Shown: in pieces, positions 1-6,490 of the stretch | Layout: every line of letters begins with the position of its first letter | Numbering within the stretch: position 1 is the first letter of the stretch | Source: Aliikangiella sp964411875 | Lineage (GTDB): Bacteria > Pseudomonadota > Gammaproteobacteria > Enterobacterales > Kangiellaceae | Direction: 5' to 3' | Length of the DNA: 8,881 nt | Assembly: GCA_964411875.1 (NCBI GenBank) | Contig: CAYPMT010000098.1 | Location: 1-8,881, forward strand | Made by a program: the position numbers and the translations under genes | The notes under the pieces: model-generated | Databases searched by the model: none | Seen by the model: the letters and a program-made list of their open reading frames with translations, nothing else | What the model was told of the DNA's origin: nothing

Positions 1-55
1 CTATCGTACCTACATTTACATGTGGTTTCGTGCGTTCAAATTTTTCTTTAGACAT
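1..55 (-). CDS. tuf: Elongation factor Tu, N-terminal fragment (cut by window edge)
   Basis: Only the first 18 codons are inside the window. They read MSKEKFERTKPHVNVGTI, the typical bacterial EF-Tu N-terminus leading into the first GTPase strand just before the P-loop. EF-Tu carries aminoacyl-tRNA to the ribosome as a GTP complex. The ATG at 55-53 is supported by a strong GGAGG six bases upstream. Lying directly downstream of the Thr-Tyr-Gly-Thr tRNA block, it corresponds to the tufB copy of E. coli. I cannot tell from this window whether a second tuf copy exists. The identity is very likely because both peptide and context agree. Confidence 0.95.
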   Translation of the reverse strand, partial: MSKEKFERTKPHVNVGTI

Positions 56-61
56 TGAATG

Positions 62-66
62 CCTCC
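62..66 (-). promoter_or_regulatory. Strong ribosome binding site of tuf
   Basis: On the minus strand GGAGG lies six bases before the tuf ATG. It is the best Shine-Dalgarno match in the window, as expected for a very highly expressed protein, and it fixes the tuf start. Confidence 0.85.
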
Positions 67-106
67 AAAGAGTTTAGCTAATTTTACAAGTTTCAAAAAA
101 TGCCAC

Positions 107-187
107 ACTATACATTAATATTAACAATACCACTAATATCAAACGTTCATAGTGTACTTAAATGGCATAAATCAGACTATACATTAA
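107..187 (-). repeat. Two 12-bp direct repeats in the tuf leader
   Basis: ACTATACATTAA (plus strand) occurs at 107-118 and again at 176-187, in the 192-base spacer between tRNA-Thr(GGT) and tuf. Read on the coding (minus) strand each copy contains TATAGT, a reasonable sigma-70 -10 box preceded by TG, but neither has a convincing -35 box. Beside the copies, TGGCAT and ATGCCA are complementary in the transcript and could pair. The repeats could mark a secondary tuf promoter pair or a processing structure; neither is proven. Confidence 0.4.
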
Positions 188-247
188 AATATGAATAGCC
201 AAACATGCCTAAAACCAGAACAATCTCAGCATTGCTCTGGGTAAAAA

Positions 248-323
<76 letters not shown>

Positions 324-336
324 AATAGGTTCGAAC

Positions 337-410
<74 letters not shown>

Positions 411-420
411 TACATTTTAA

Positions 421-486
421 TTACACAGCCAAACGACTACTCTGACCTTACTCTCTTGACCAAGTCAAAGAGTCTATACTGTGTAA
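421..486 (-). other. Nested stem structure in the tRNA-Tyr/tRNA-Gly spacer
   Basis: The 145-base spacer between tRNA-Tyr and tRNA-Gly holds a perfect 8-bp inverted repeat, TTACACAG at 421-428 and CTGTGTAA at 479-486. Inside it is a second hairpin at 450-473: ACTCT plus TTGAC pair with GTCAA plus AGAGT, with one bulged base (455) and a 3-base loop. No run of U follows on the transcribed strand, so it does not look like a terminator. It may guide cleavage of the polycistronic tRNA precursor; that role is inference. Confidence 0.45.
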
Positions 487-555
487 AACTCGCTCCTTTT
501 TCCAATAACTCAAAGCGGTTATATCTACAAATACACAACCAGTTACTAATCAATC

Positions 556-639
556 TGGTGGAGGGGGCTGGATTTGAACCAGCGAAGCTCGCGCGTCAGA
601 TTTACAGTCTGATCCCTTTGACCACTCGGGAACCCCTCC
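556..639 (-). tRNA. tyrU: tRNA-Tyr, anticodon GTA
   Basis: An 84-base type II (long variable arm) tRNA with encoded CCA. The acceptor stem GGAGGGG pairs with CCCCTCC, the anticodon loop CTGTAAA gives anticodon GTA, an extra stem (GCGCGAGCTTCGC region) forms the long variable arm, and the T arm carries GTTCAAATC. It reads tyrosine codons UAU and UAC. Its place matches tyrU of the E. coli thrU-tyrU-glyT-thrT-tufB transcription unit. Confidence 0.97.
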
Positions 640-704
640 AAATTTTTTAGCCTATACTACTAACCACAGCTACCAGTCACTAGATAAGGAACCCTTCACA
701 ATTC

Positions 705-780
<76 letters not shown>

Positions 781-839
781 ATGGTTGTTACTAAAACATC
801 ACCTACTAAAATCAACACTGCCAAAAAGCAGGGACGCGA

Positions 840-868
840 ATTTTAAATACTTGTGCTTAAATGATCAA
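840..868 (-). promoter_or_regulatory. Stable-RNA type promoter of the tRNA-tuf unit
   Basis: On the minus strand TTGATC (868-863) and TAAAAT (845-840) are separated by exactly 17 bases. Upstream of the -35 box are two A-tracts in helical phase (872-877 and 882-887 as T on the plus strand), resembling an UP element. Downstream of the -10 box comes the GC-rich stretch TCGCGTCCC, like the discriminator of stringently controlled rRNA and tRNA promoters. Together these suggest strong growth-rate-dependent transcription of all four tRNAs and tuf, starting near 833. The control by ppGpp is inferred from the discriminator only. Confidence 0.75.
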
Positions 869-936
869 TGCTTTTTTATGGTTTTTTAATGTAAATTAAG
901 CTCTTTTGCTATTGATGCCTGAATGAAAGACAGGTT

Positions 937-1692
937 TTAGTCTAGTGAATCACTATAAAGTTTAATTAAGCCCTCAAAAACTAGGTGAGAACGCTGACTA
1001 ATATTTAACCCTTTTTGTTGTAAAACACTTCCCCAACTACTTCCACCACCAGTAATAATCCATTGCTTTATCGAATAAGCACCTTGCATTTCTGCTGTAA
1101 CTTTTAATAAGTAACTACTAATTAGTGCATCTATACCTAAATTGACACAGTCATTGGTGGACTGACCTAATTCTAGCTCTCGAGTCGATGAGTTAAAATC
1201 AGCTTTCACTTGAGCGGTTAACCGCAAGCTTTCTAACATCAGGTGCTTACTAGGCAGAATATGTCCGCCTAAATGCTGCTGGTTTTCAACAATATCAAGA
1301 GTAATTGCCGTACCAAAACTAATCACTCCAATAGCTGAATTTGAAGAATCTACTGCCAAAACCCCTAGCCAACGATCAACACCAAGCTGCTCTGGCTGTT
1401 GATAAGCACAAGTTACACGACAAGCATTAGAAGCTGTTTTGGCAAAAAACAGGTTGGTGCATAAGGGCATCAATAATTGGCCAAGAGCTCGATTATCCGA
1501 TTCATTTCTAACTGAGGCGATTAAAACTCGATCAAGTGCTTTAGGCAAATGAGCTTTCAGTTCAGCTAAACTCGTCAATCGAGTCACTTGCTGATGGTTT
1601 TTCCAATAATTAACATCAGCTAGCTGTTCTAAAGGCTGGCTAGCCAGAGTAAACTTTAAGAAAGTATTGCCCCAATCAATTAATAAAATCAT
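937..1692 (-). CDS. coaX: Type III pantothenate kinase
   Basis: Phosphorylates pantothenate with ATP, the first step of coenzyme A synthesis, in the cytoplasm. The 251-residue protein shows the family marks of the ASKHA fold: the N-terminal phosphate motif DWGNT at 6-10 (Asp6), GVDRW at 104-108 with the proposed base Asp106, FGTAITLD at 126-133, GGHILP at 142-147 and a C-terminal ITGGG at 213-217. Length is normal for the family. Two usual residues differ: Ser125 stands where the family normally has Asp (D-x-GTA), and Ser148 replaces the Gly of the PG pair. The ATG start has AAGG about ten bases upstream. It lies 92 bases after birA and just before the tRNA-tuf promoter, the slot held by the unrelated coaA in E. 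coli. Type III enzymes are known to resist CoA feedback; that is family knowledge, not seen here. Confidence 0.93.
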   Translation of the reverse strand: MILLIDWGNTFLKFTLASQPLEQLADVNYWKNHQQVTRLTSLAELKAHLPKALDRVLIASVRNESDNRALGQLLMPLCTNLFFAKTASNACRVTCAYQQPEQLGVDRWLGVLAVDSSNSAIGVISFGTAITLDIVENQQHLGGHILPSKHLMLESLRLTAQVKADFNSSTRELELGQSTNDCVNLGIDALISSYLLKVTAEMQGAYSIKQWIITGGGSSWGSVLQQKGLNISQRSHLVFEGLIKLYSDSLD

Positions 1693-1784
1693 CTACTTTT
1701 AACCTTAGTCCACAAGCTAAGCTCAATATTAAACCCTTACTATCAAGCCACTAGTCAAACCCTCAATAATCAGAAAGCATCTCT

Positions 1785-2798
1785 TCAGGTGGCTCCTCTT
1801 AAGCTCACTTCGCCAGAATGAAAAACCTCAACCCCTTGCTTAGTCTGTAATTTTAATGCGCCATTTTGCTCAACGCCAATTTCAATACCTTGTATTTTCT
1901 TATTAGGCACATCTAAAACCACGGATTGTTGATAAAAAGCGCTTAGCTCAGGCCAATTGGGCATAAAAAAGCTAAATCCATGCTGTAAATAAGATTGTAT
2001 CGTTTTATCTAAATCGCACAAGATAGCTAACATAACTTGGCTTCTAGAAAGCCTTTTTGATAATAAAGGTTTCAAATTAGCCCAATCCTGCTCAATGGTT
2101 TCAGCTTGCTTTGTCTGCATATCCCAGTTCAATCCAACACCAATATTGAGAAAACTTGTATCATTGGTATCGCCGCTAGCCTCAACCAAAATACCAGCCA
2201 TTTTATGCTGGTTAACCAATAAATCATTAGGCCATTTAATTTTTATTGGTTTATTTGAAAAGCAATTTAAGGTTTGGCATAGCCCCATACCAACAGCCAG
2301 ACTTAATCCACCTAAAGCGGTTAACCCTAAAGGCAATTGAAAACCAATAGAAAAGTAAAGGTTCGCCCCAAAAGGTGATACCCATGTGCGCCCTTTTCTA
2401 CCGCGACCAGCCGTTTGGTGCTCAGCAACACAGACTCTTGCATAGCTAGAATCACTCCAGTCAGAAGTTTTTTCATTGGATTGAGTTTTCCATTCTCTAG
2501 CTAGATGCTCTGCGGTGGAATCAATCGATGTTAAAACCTCAACCTGTTTAATTAAACTATTTTTCTGCTGTAATTCAGTTTGCAAAAATTGCTCATCAAT
2601 TAACTCCAGCCCATTAGGAATTTTATAACCTTTACCAGTGACTGAATAAACTTCAACTTGCCAAGTTTGAATCTTCTTGATCAATTTCCAAACCGCAGAA
2701 CGAGAAATACCTAATTCATCGGCAATCGATTGTCCCGAATGAAACTCACCATCAGCCAATATAGTTAATATGGCTTGAATTTTTTCAATCGTTTTCAA
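1785..2798 (-). CDS. birA: Bifunctional biotin-protein ligase and biotin operon repressor
   Basis: Activates biotin to biotinyl-AMP and attaches it to the biotin carrier protein of acetyl-CoA carboxylase; with its DNA-binding domain it probably also represses biotin synthesis genes. Domains in order: winged helix-turn-helix at about 1-65 (HSGQSIADELGISRSAVWK), the catalytic domain with STAEHL near 94-99, the biotin/AMP loop GRGRKGR at 131-137, KWPND at 188-192 and KMAGILVE at 199-206, then an SH3-like C-terminal domain ending GEVSLRG. It is 337 residues, slightly longer than E. coli BirA (321), mainly through a polar insertion around 104-119. No in-frame ATG exists near the N-terminus; the TTG at 2798-2796 fits the alignment with E. 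coli within about three residues and has AAAGAG about 11 bases upstream. It lies 41 bases after murB, so the two are probably one transcript. Confidence 0.95.
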   Translation of the reverse strand: MKTIEKIQAILTILADGEFHSGQSIADELGISRSAVWKLIKKIQTWQVEVYSVTGKGYKIPNGLELIDEQFLQTELQQKNSLIKQVEVLTSIDSTAEHLAREWKTQSNEKTSDWSDSSYARVCVAEHQTAGRGRKGRTWVSPFGANLYFSIGFQLPLGLTALGGLSLAVGMGLCQTLNCFSNKPIKIKWPNDLLVNQHKMAGILVEASGDTNDTSFLNIGVGLNWDMQTKQAETIEQDWANLKPLLSKRLSRSQVMLAILCDLDKTIQSYLQHGFSFFMPNWPELSAFYQQSVVLDVPNKKIQGIEIGVEQNGALKLQTKQGVEVFHSGEVSLRGAT

Positions 2799-2818
2799 AC
2801 TTGCTGATACTCTTTCAT
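2795..2818 (-). other. Seven-codon ORF overlapping the birA TTG start
   Basis: Between murB and birA an ATG at 2818-2816 opens a reading frame MKEYQQV whose TGA stop overlaps the birA TTG start in the string TTGA. The ORF itself has no good ribosome binding site; the AAAGAG inside it is the likely binding site for birA. It could couple or restrain birA translation, or be chance. Its coding status is not supported beyond its arrangement. Confidence 0.25.
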
Positions 2819-2839
2819 TTGATCGTTTGTATTTAGTAT

Positions 2840-3871
2840 TTAATCGCTTTCAATTCGAACTTCAGGTTCTAAATGAATACCATATTGATGTTTAACCTTA
2901 GCTTGAATCTTCTGGGCTAAGTCCCAAATTTTTTGACCTTCATTTTCACCGTAATTGACTAAAACTAAGGCCTGATGTTCATGCACCCCAACATTCTCAC
3001 AACGCATACCCTTAAAACCCGCTTGATCAATTAACCAGGCTGCAGCCAATTTAACGCCATTTTTGTCAGGGTAAGAAACAATATTAGGGTAATCCTGCTT
3101 AATTTTTATAAAGTCTTCTTGTGATATAACTGGGTTTTTAAAAAAGCTACCGGCATTTGGCAATAATTTAGGATCAGGTAACTTTGCCTGCCGTAACTCA
3201 CAAACACGATTAAGAAGATCAATTGGCTTAACATCTGGCTTATTAGAAAAATCAGTTTTCAATGGTTCATAAGAAAGACATAACTCTGATCTCTTCTGCA
3301 AATTAAACTCAACTCGAGTCACCAAATATTTACCCTGACCTGCTTGCTTAAATAAACTATCACGATAATCAAACTGACACGCCTTAGCTGAAAATAAACC
3401 TTGCTCACCAGTATCTAAATTTACATATTCAACCTGATGAATAAACTTTTTTACTTCAACACCATAAGCACCAATATTTTGAATAGGTGCAGCACCAACC
3501 GTACCCGGAATCAGAGCCAAATTCTCTAAGCCATACCAGCCCTGCTGGTTTGAATAAACCACCCAATCATGCCAATTTTCTGAAGCGCCGACTGAGATAC
3601 GGTAAGTATCATTCGTTTCTTCAAGAAGTTTAATACCAAAAATTTGCGGAAACAGAACTAAACCATCATAGTCCTTAATAAAAAGAACATTACTACCACC
3701 ACCTAAAACTAAACGTTTTTGGTGTTTTTGGATTTCAGGTAGCATTTCTAGAGTTAACTCTAATGATGGCAGCTCTAGAAAATAATCTGCTCTAGCAACA
3801 ACATTAAATGTCGCTAAGCGACGCAGCTCAACTTGTTGAATAATACTTGGCAAAGTTTTAATCAATCTCAT
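2840..3871 (-). CDS. murB: UDP-N-acetylenolpyruvoylglucosamine reductase
   Basis: Reduces UDP-GlcNAc-enolpyruvate to UDP-N-acetylmuramate with NADPH, the second committed step of peptidoglycan precursor synthesis, in the cytoplasm. The 343-residue protein is a type I MurB of E. coli length (342). FAD-binding motifs are GGGSN at 57-61 and PGTVGAAPIQNIGAYGVE at 122-139; YRDS at 169-172 and NAGSFFKNP at 239-247 form the substrate site, with Ser242 the proton donor; the C-terminus has EPEVR at 335-339 with the catalytic Glu. The ATG at 3871-3869 has only a poor ribosome binding site, but an in-frame TAG lies a few codons upstream and no better start follows. It heads the murB-birA-coaX row. A possible -10 box (TAGAAT on the minus strand, 3897-3892) precedes it without a clear -35 box. 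Confidence 0.96.
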   Translation of the reverse strand: MRLIKTLPSIIQQVELRRLATFNVVARADYFLELPSLELTLEMLPEIQKHQKRLVLGGGSNVLFIKDYDGLVLFPQIFGIKLLEETNDTYRISVGASENWHDWVVYSNQQGWYGLENLALIPGTVGAAPIQNIGAYGVEVKKFIHQVEYVNLDTGEQGLFSAKACQFDYRDSLFKQAGQGKYLVTRVEFNLQKRSELCLSYEPLKTDFSNKPDVKPIDLLNRVCELRQAKLPDPKLLPNAGSFFKNPVISQEDFIKIKQDYPNIVSYPDKNGVKLAAAWLIDQAGFKGMRCENVGVHEHQALVLVNYGENEGQKIWDLAQKIQAKVKHQYGIHLEPEVRIESD

Positions 3872-4062
3872 TTTAATAAAAAGACCAAGCTATTCTACAC
3901 TAGCTTAACTTTTTACGCAGCGATGAAACTCCATCATTTTTTAATTAATTGATTGATTCAAAAGTATTATTTATAACGATTCGATAGGTTTAACCAAACG
4001 CCTAGCTAAACCCTATAATTAAATATTGTTAATTAACTCTGTGCAAAATACCGATAATTAAT

Positions 4063-4101
4063 TATTATTGCTAAAAATACTCTCTTGCAATAATAGTTGC
4101 A
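4063..4101. promoter_or_regulatory. Candidate operator: inverted repeats over the -35 region
   Basis: TATTATTGC (4063-4071) and GCAATAATA (4087-4095) form a perfect 9-bp inverted repeat with a 15-base spacer. The right arm also begins a second, smaller repeat, TGCAA (4086-4090) with TTGCA (4097-4101). Both overlap the -35 hexamer of the predicted promoter, the usual place for a repressor or a class II activator. No regulator gene is in the window, so the binding protein is unknown. Confidence 0.4.
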
Positions 4102-4112
4102 TGTCATATTAT
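4085..4112 (+). promoter_or_regulatory. Candidate promoter of the adenylation/dehydrogenase cluster
   Basis: TTGCAA (4085-4090) and TATTAT (4107-4112) are 16 bases apart and match the sigma-70 boxes at 4 and 5 of 6 positions. The predicted start near 4119 leaves a leader of almost 90 bases before the ATG at 4207. It is the best box pair on the plus strand of this intergenic region, but it has not been tested. Confidence 0.45.
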
Positions 4113-4206
4113 AGGGTCATGGGATCAGCAACTAGGTAGGCTCTTGTATTGACTGAAATGAGCCATCACCTTTTGTTAAAAACAAACTATTTTACAGTGA
4201 AAAATA

Positions 4207-5745
4207 ATGATTACTCTTGTACAACAATACTTTTCTAGCTCAGCCAAAAAATACCCTAATAAAATTGCTATAAGTTGTGAGGATAAAAGCATTTCGTATG
4301 AAGAGGCAGACCAATTTTCTAATGCCTTTGCAAGACATTTGCAGCACTTAGGTGTTGAACGTGGTTCATTTGTACCATTTTTTATGAAAAAGAGTGTCAG
4401 TTCAGCCTTATCGATACTCTCAATTCTAAAAGCTGACTGTGCTTATGTGCCAGTCGATGTTAATTCTCCCGCTCAACGACTCAAGTCTATTTTACAAAGT
4501 ACCAAAGCAAATGTCGTCGTCGTTAATTCAGCCAGTGAAGCTTTACTCAAAGAGTTGCTCGATAAAGACTCTAATATCACGATTGTTAATATTGAAAATT
4601 ATCAACCTGAAAATACAGCGGCCATTTCCTACGACAATCTTTCGATAGATATTGCCTATGTTTTGTTTACTTCAGGTTCTACTGGCGTTCCTAAAGGTGT
4701 CATGATTCCACATAAAGCCATCATTGACTATATTGACTGGTGTGTCGAAACCTATCAAATTACCAATGAGGATGTCGTTTCAAACCATGCACCGCTATAT
4801 TTTGATAATTCGACCTTTGATATTTATACCGCCTTTAAAAGTGGTGCGTCACTACATTTGGTTCATGACGAATTAAATGCGGTTATTCCTCGATTAGTTT
4901 CTTGGATCAAAGAAAGAGAAATCAGTGTATTCTTTTGCGTGCCTTCTGTTTTGACCATGCTATTGAAATCTCGTAGGCTCAAACCCGATAGCATGAACAG
5001 CATTAAACATTTAATTTGTGCTGGAGAGGTATTACCAAGAGATATACTCGATGCTTGGATGGAAATGTATCCACATATCCAATTTACCAACATGTATGGC
5101 CCAACTGAAATAACCGTTGATTGTAGTTTTCATATGATGAAATCACGTCCTGATGAGAGCTGCTTAACCATTCCCATTGGCAAAGCACGCGAAAACATGG
5201 AACTATTGGTAAGAACAGAAGATGGATCACTGACCAAAGACTCTGGCGTAAGCGGTGAATTATTAGTACGTGGAACTTCAGTTGCCTATGGCTATTTAGG
5301 TAATACAGAAAAAACCCAAGCGGCCTTTATTCAAAACCCTAATCACAATTTGTTTCACGATCCCTTATATTGCACCGGTGATCTAGTGAAAATTGATGAT
5401 AATGGTGACTTCTTATTTTTAGGACGAGCTGATGATCAAATTAAATTTTTAGGTTATCGAATTGAACTAGGTGAAATTGAAGCCGCTTTAAATAGCATTA
5501 GTGGTGTAATAGAAGGCGTCGTTGTCTTCAATGATTCTGATGATGAGTCTCAAGGTGAAATTGGCGCTTTAGTCAGTTTAGAGAGTGAATTATCGTTACA
5601 AGATCTCAATAACAAACTCAAAAGCAAACTACCTGGTTATATGGTTCCCACTAAAATTCAAGTGACGATTGAAGAATATCCTCGAACACCCAATGGTAAA
5701 TACAACCGTAAAGTCATTAAACAACTCGTTTTTTGCAATGAGTAA
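4207..5745 (+). CDS. Free-standing amino acid adenylation domain protein (NRPS/DltA-like)
   Basis: Predicted to activate a carboxylic acid, most likely an amino acid, as its adenylate with ATP and to load it onto a carrier protein thiol. The 512 residues are one ANL-superfamily adenylation domain with core motifs in order: SYEEAD at 30-35, LKADCAYVPVD at 74-84, the phosphate loop TSGSTGVPKG at 155-164, FDNSTFD at 199-205, NMYGPTE at 295-301, GELLVRG at 350-356, TGD at 390-392, GRADDQIKFLGYRIELGEIE at 406-425 and the catalytic Lys498 in NGK. Asp200 at the first pocket position predicts an alpha-amino group on the substrate. Reading GrsA pocket positions by eye gives D-N-F-V-I-A-M-V-D, which I do not recognise. 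GEVLP at 273-277 recalls D-alanine ligase DltA, but no dltB, C or D is nearby. There is no carrier, condensation or release domain. The start has only a weak ribosome site. The next gene follows after 100 bases without a clear terminator. Confidence 0.88.
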   Translation: MITLVQQYFSSSAKKYPNKIAISCEDKSISYEEADQFSNAFARHLQHLGVERGSFVPFFMKKSVSSALSILSILKADCAYVPVDVNSPAQRLKSILQSTKANVVVVNSASEALLKELLDKDSNITIVNIENYQPENTAAISYDNLSIDIAYVLFTSGSTGVPKGVMIPHKAIIDYIDWCVETYQITNEDVVSNHAPLYFDNSTFDIYTAFKSGASLHLVHDELNAVIPRLVSWIKEREISVFFCVPSVLTMLLKSRRLKPDSMNSIKHLICAGEVLPRDILDAWMEMYPHIQFTNMYGPTEITVDCSFHMMKSRPDESCLTIPIGKARENMELLVRTEDGSLTKDSGVSGELLVRGTSVAYGYLGNTEKTQAAFIQNPNHNLFHDPLYCTGDLVKIDDNGDFLFLGRADDQIKFLGYRIELGEIEAALNSISGVIEGVVVFNDSDDESQGEIGALVSLESELSLQDLNNKLKSKLPGYMVPTKIQVTIEEYPRTPNGKYNRKVIKQLVFCNE

Positions 5746-5845
5746 ACTGTATAATTTTCTCTAGTTATATTTCGATGTAACCTATTGAGAATAGTAAATA
5801 TCTAAACCAAAAGGCTAGTATTCAACAAAGCAGAGACTCATAACA

Positions 5846-6490
5846 TTGCGGATACCTCATAAAAATAAAACACAAGCATCTAAGAGTCAACCTAGTGTTT
5901 TTAATTTAACCGGATTCAGTCATCATCTAAACCGCCGTGCTTTTTTAAAAACGGGTTCAAGCATTACTTTACTGGCTGCCTTGCAAGCTTGTAAGCCTTC
6001 TATACCTGAGTCAGAAAAAGTTGTATCAAAGAATTCTAAAGCTCAAACTATATTTTCCACTCAACAAAAAGAAACATTAGATAGTGTCCAATTACATCTA
6101 TTCCCCGACGATGGTAATGGTCCAAGTGCAAGAGACATTAAGGCACTAAGCTATCTAGAACAAGCTATGCTGGATCCTAAAAATATTGGTGATGGTGATC
6201 CAGAATTTATTCTCAAAGGCATTGGTTGGTTAGATGATTTAGCTGAGCAAACACAAGGGGATAAATTTGTTCTATTAAAAAATAATCAGCAGCATCTTTT
6301 ATTAAAAAAAATTGCTCAATCAAAATCTGGTAAGAACTGGTTATCACTATTACTTTATTATTTAACTGAAGCCTTAATGCTTGACCCCATCTATGGCGGT
6401 AATTCTAATGAAATAGGCTGGCAATGGTTAGAACATCAAGCCGGTTACCCAAGGCCAGAGCCAGGTAAAACCTATCGAGACTTTGATTAA
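5846..6490 (+). CDS. Gluconate 2-dehydrogenase subunit 3 family protein, Tat-exported, probable lipoprotein
   Basis: Small subunit that in known gluconate- and fructose-type dehydrogenases accompanies a GMC flavoprotein and directs its export. The 214 residues begin with a Tat signal, NRRAFLK at 29-35, followed by a hydrophobic stretch ending LQAC, where Cys49 may be a lipid anchor (Gln at -2 is unusual for a lipobox). The body matches the family: FPDDGNGPSARD at 86-97, SYLEQAM at 102-108, and the C-terminal DPIYGGNSNEIGWQWLEHQAGYPRP region at 180-204. No ATG or GTG is available upstream of the signal; the TTG at 5846, with AGAG ten bases before it, is the only sensible start. The stop codon is immediately followed by the ATG of the GMC oxidoreductase, so the two are surely co-translated partners. 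No twin cytochrome c subunit gene is seen. The substrate is unknown. Confidence 0.88.
   Translation: MRIPHKNKTQASKSQPSVFNLTGFSHHLNRRAFLKTGSSITLLAALQACKPSIPESEKVVSKNSKAQTIFSTQQKETLDSVQLHLFPDDGNGPSARDIKALSYLEQAMLDPKNIGDGDPEFILKGIGWLDDLAEQTQGDKFVLLKNNQQHLLLKKIAQSKSGKNWLSLLLYYLTEALMLDPIYGGNSNEIGWQWLEHQAGYPRPEPGKTYRDFD

Larger units (their letters stand above)
3872..4206. other. Divergent AT-rich intergenic region
   Basis: These 335 bases separate murB (leftward) from the adenylation gene (rightward) and contain no ORF I would call. They hold two perfect AT-rich palindromes, GTTAATTAAC (4028-4037) and ATAATTAATTAT (4054-4065), a further TTAATTAA at 3941-3948, a 9-bp inverted repeat over a candidate promoter (listed separately), and TTTGTT-AAA-AACAAA at 4172-4186 in the leader of the adenylation gene. 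A TATAAT at 4014-4019 could be a second rightward -10 box but lacks a good -35 box. The density of palindromes suggests regulated expression, though AT-rich DNA produces such strings by chance. Confidence 0.5.

Noticed and set aside
2095..2340. An 81-codon plus-strand reading frame inside birA
   Set aside because: It lies wholly opposite the conserved catalytic domain of birA and resembles no protein; it is a shadow frame.
4863..5093. A minus-strand frame within the adenylation gene
   Set aside because: It overlaps conserved adenylation motifs and has no recognisable domain or start signal; it is a shadow.
4207..5745. Naming the adenylation gene dltA
   Set aside because: Shared features such as GEVLP are not enough, there are no dltB, dltC or dltD neighbours, and the pocket does not clearly match D-alanine.
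5750..5755. TATAAT just after the adenylation gene as a promoter for the dehydrogenase genes
   Set aside because: The -10 match is perfect, but no acceptable -35 box lies 16 to 18 bases upstream, so I did not list it; an internal promoter remains possible.
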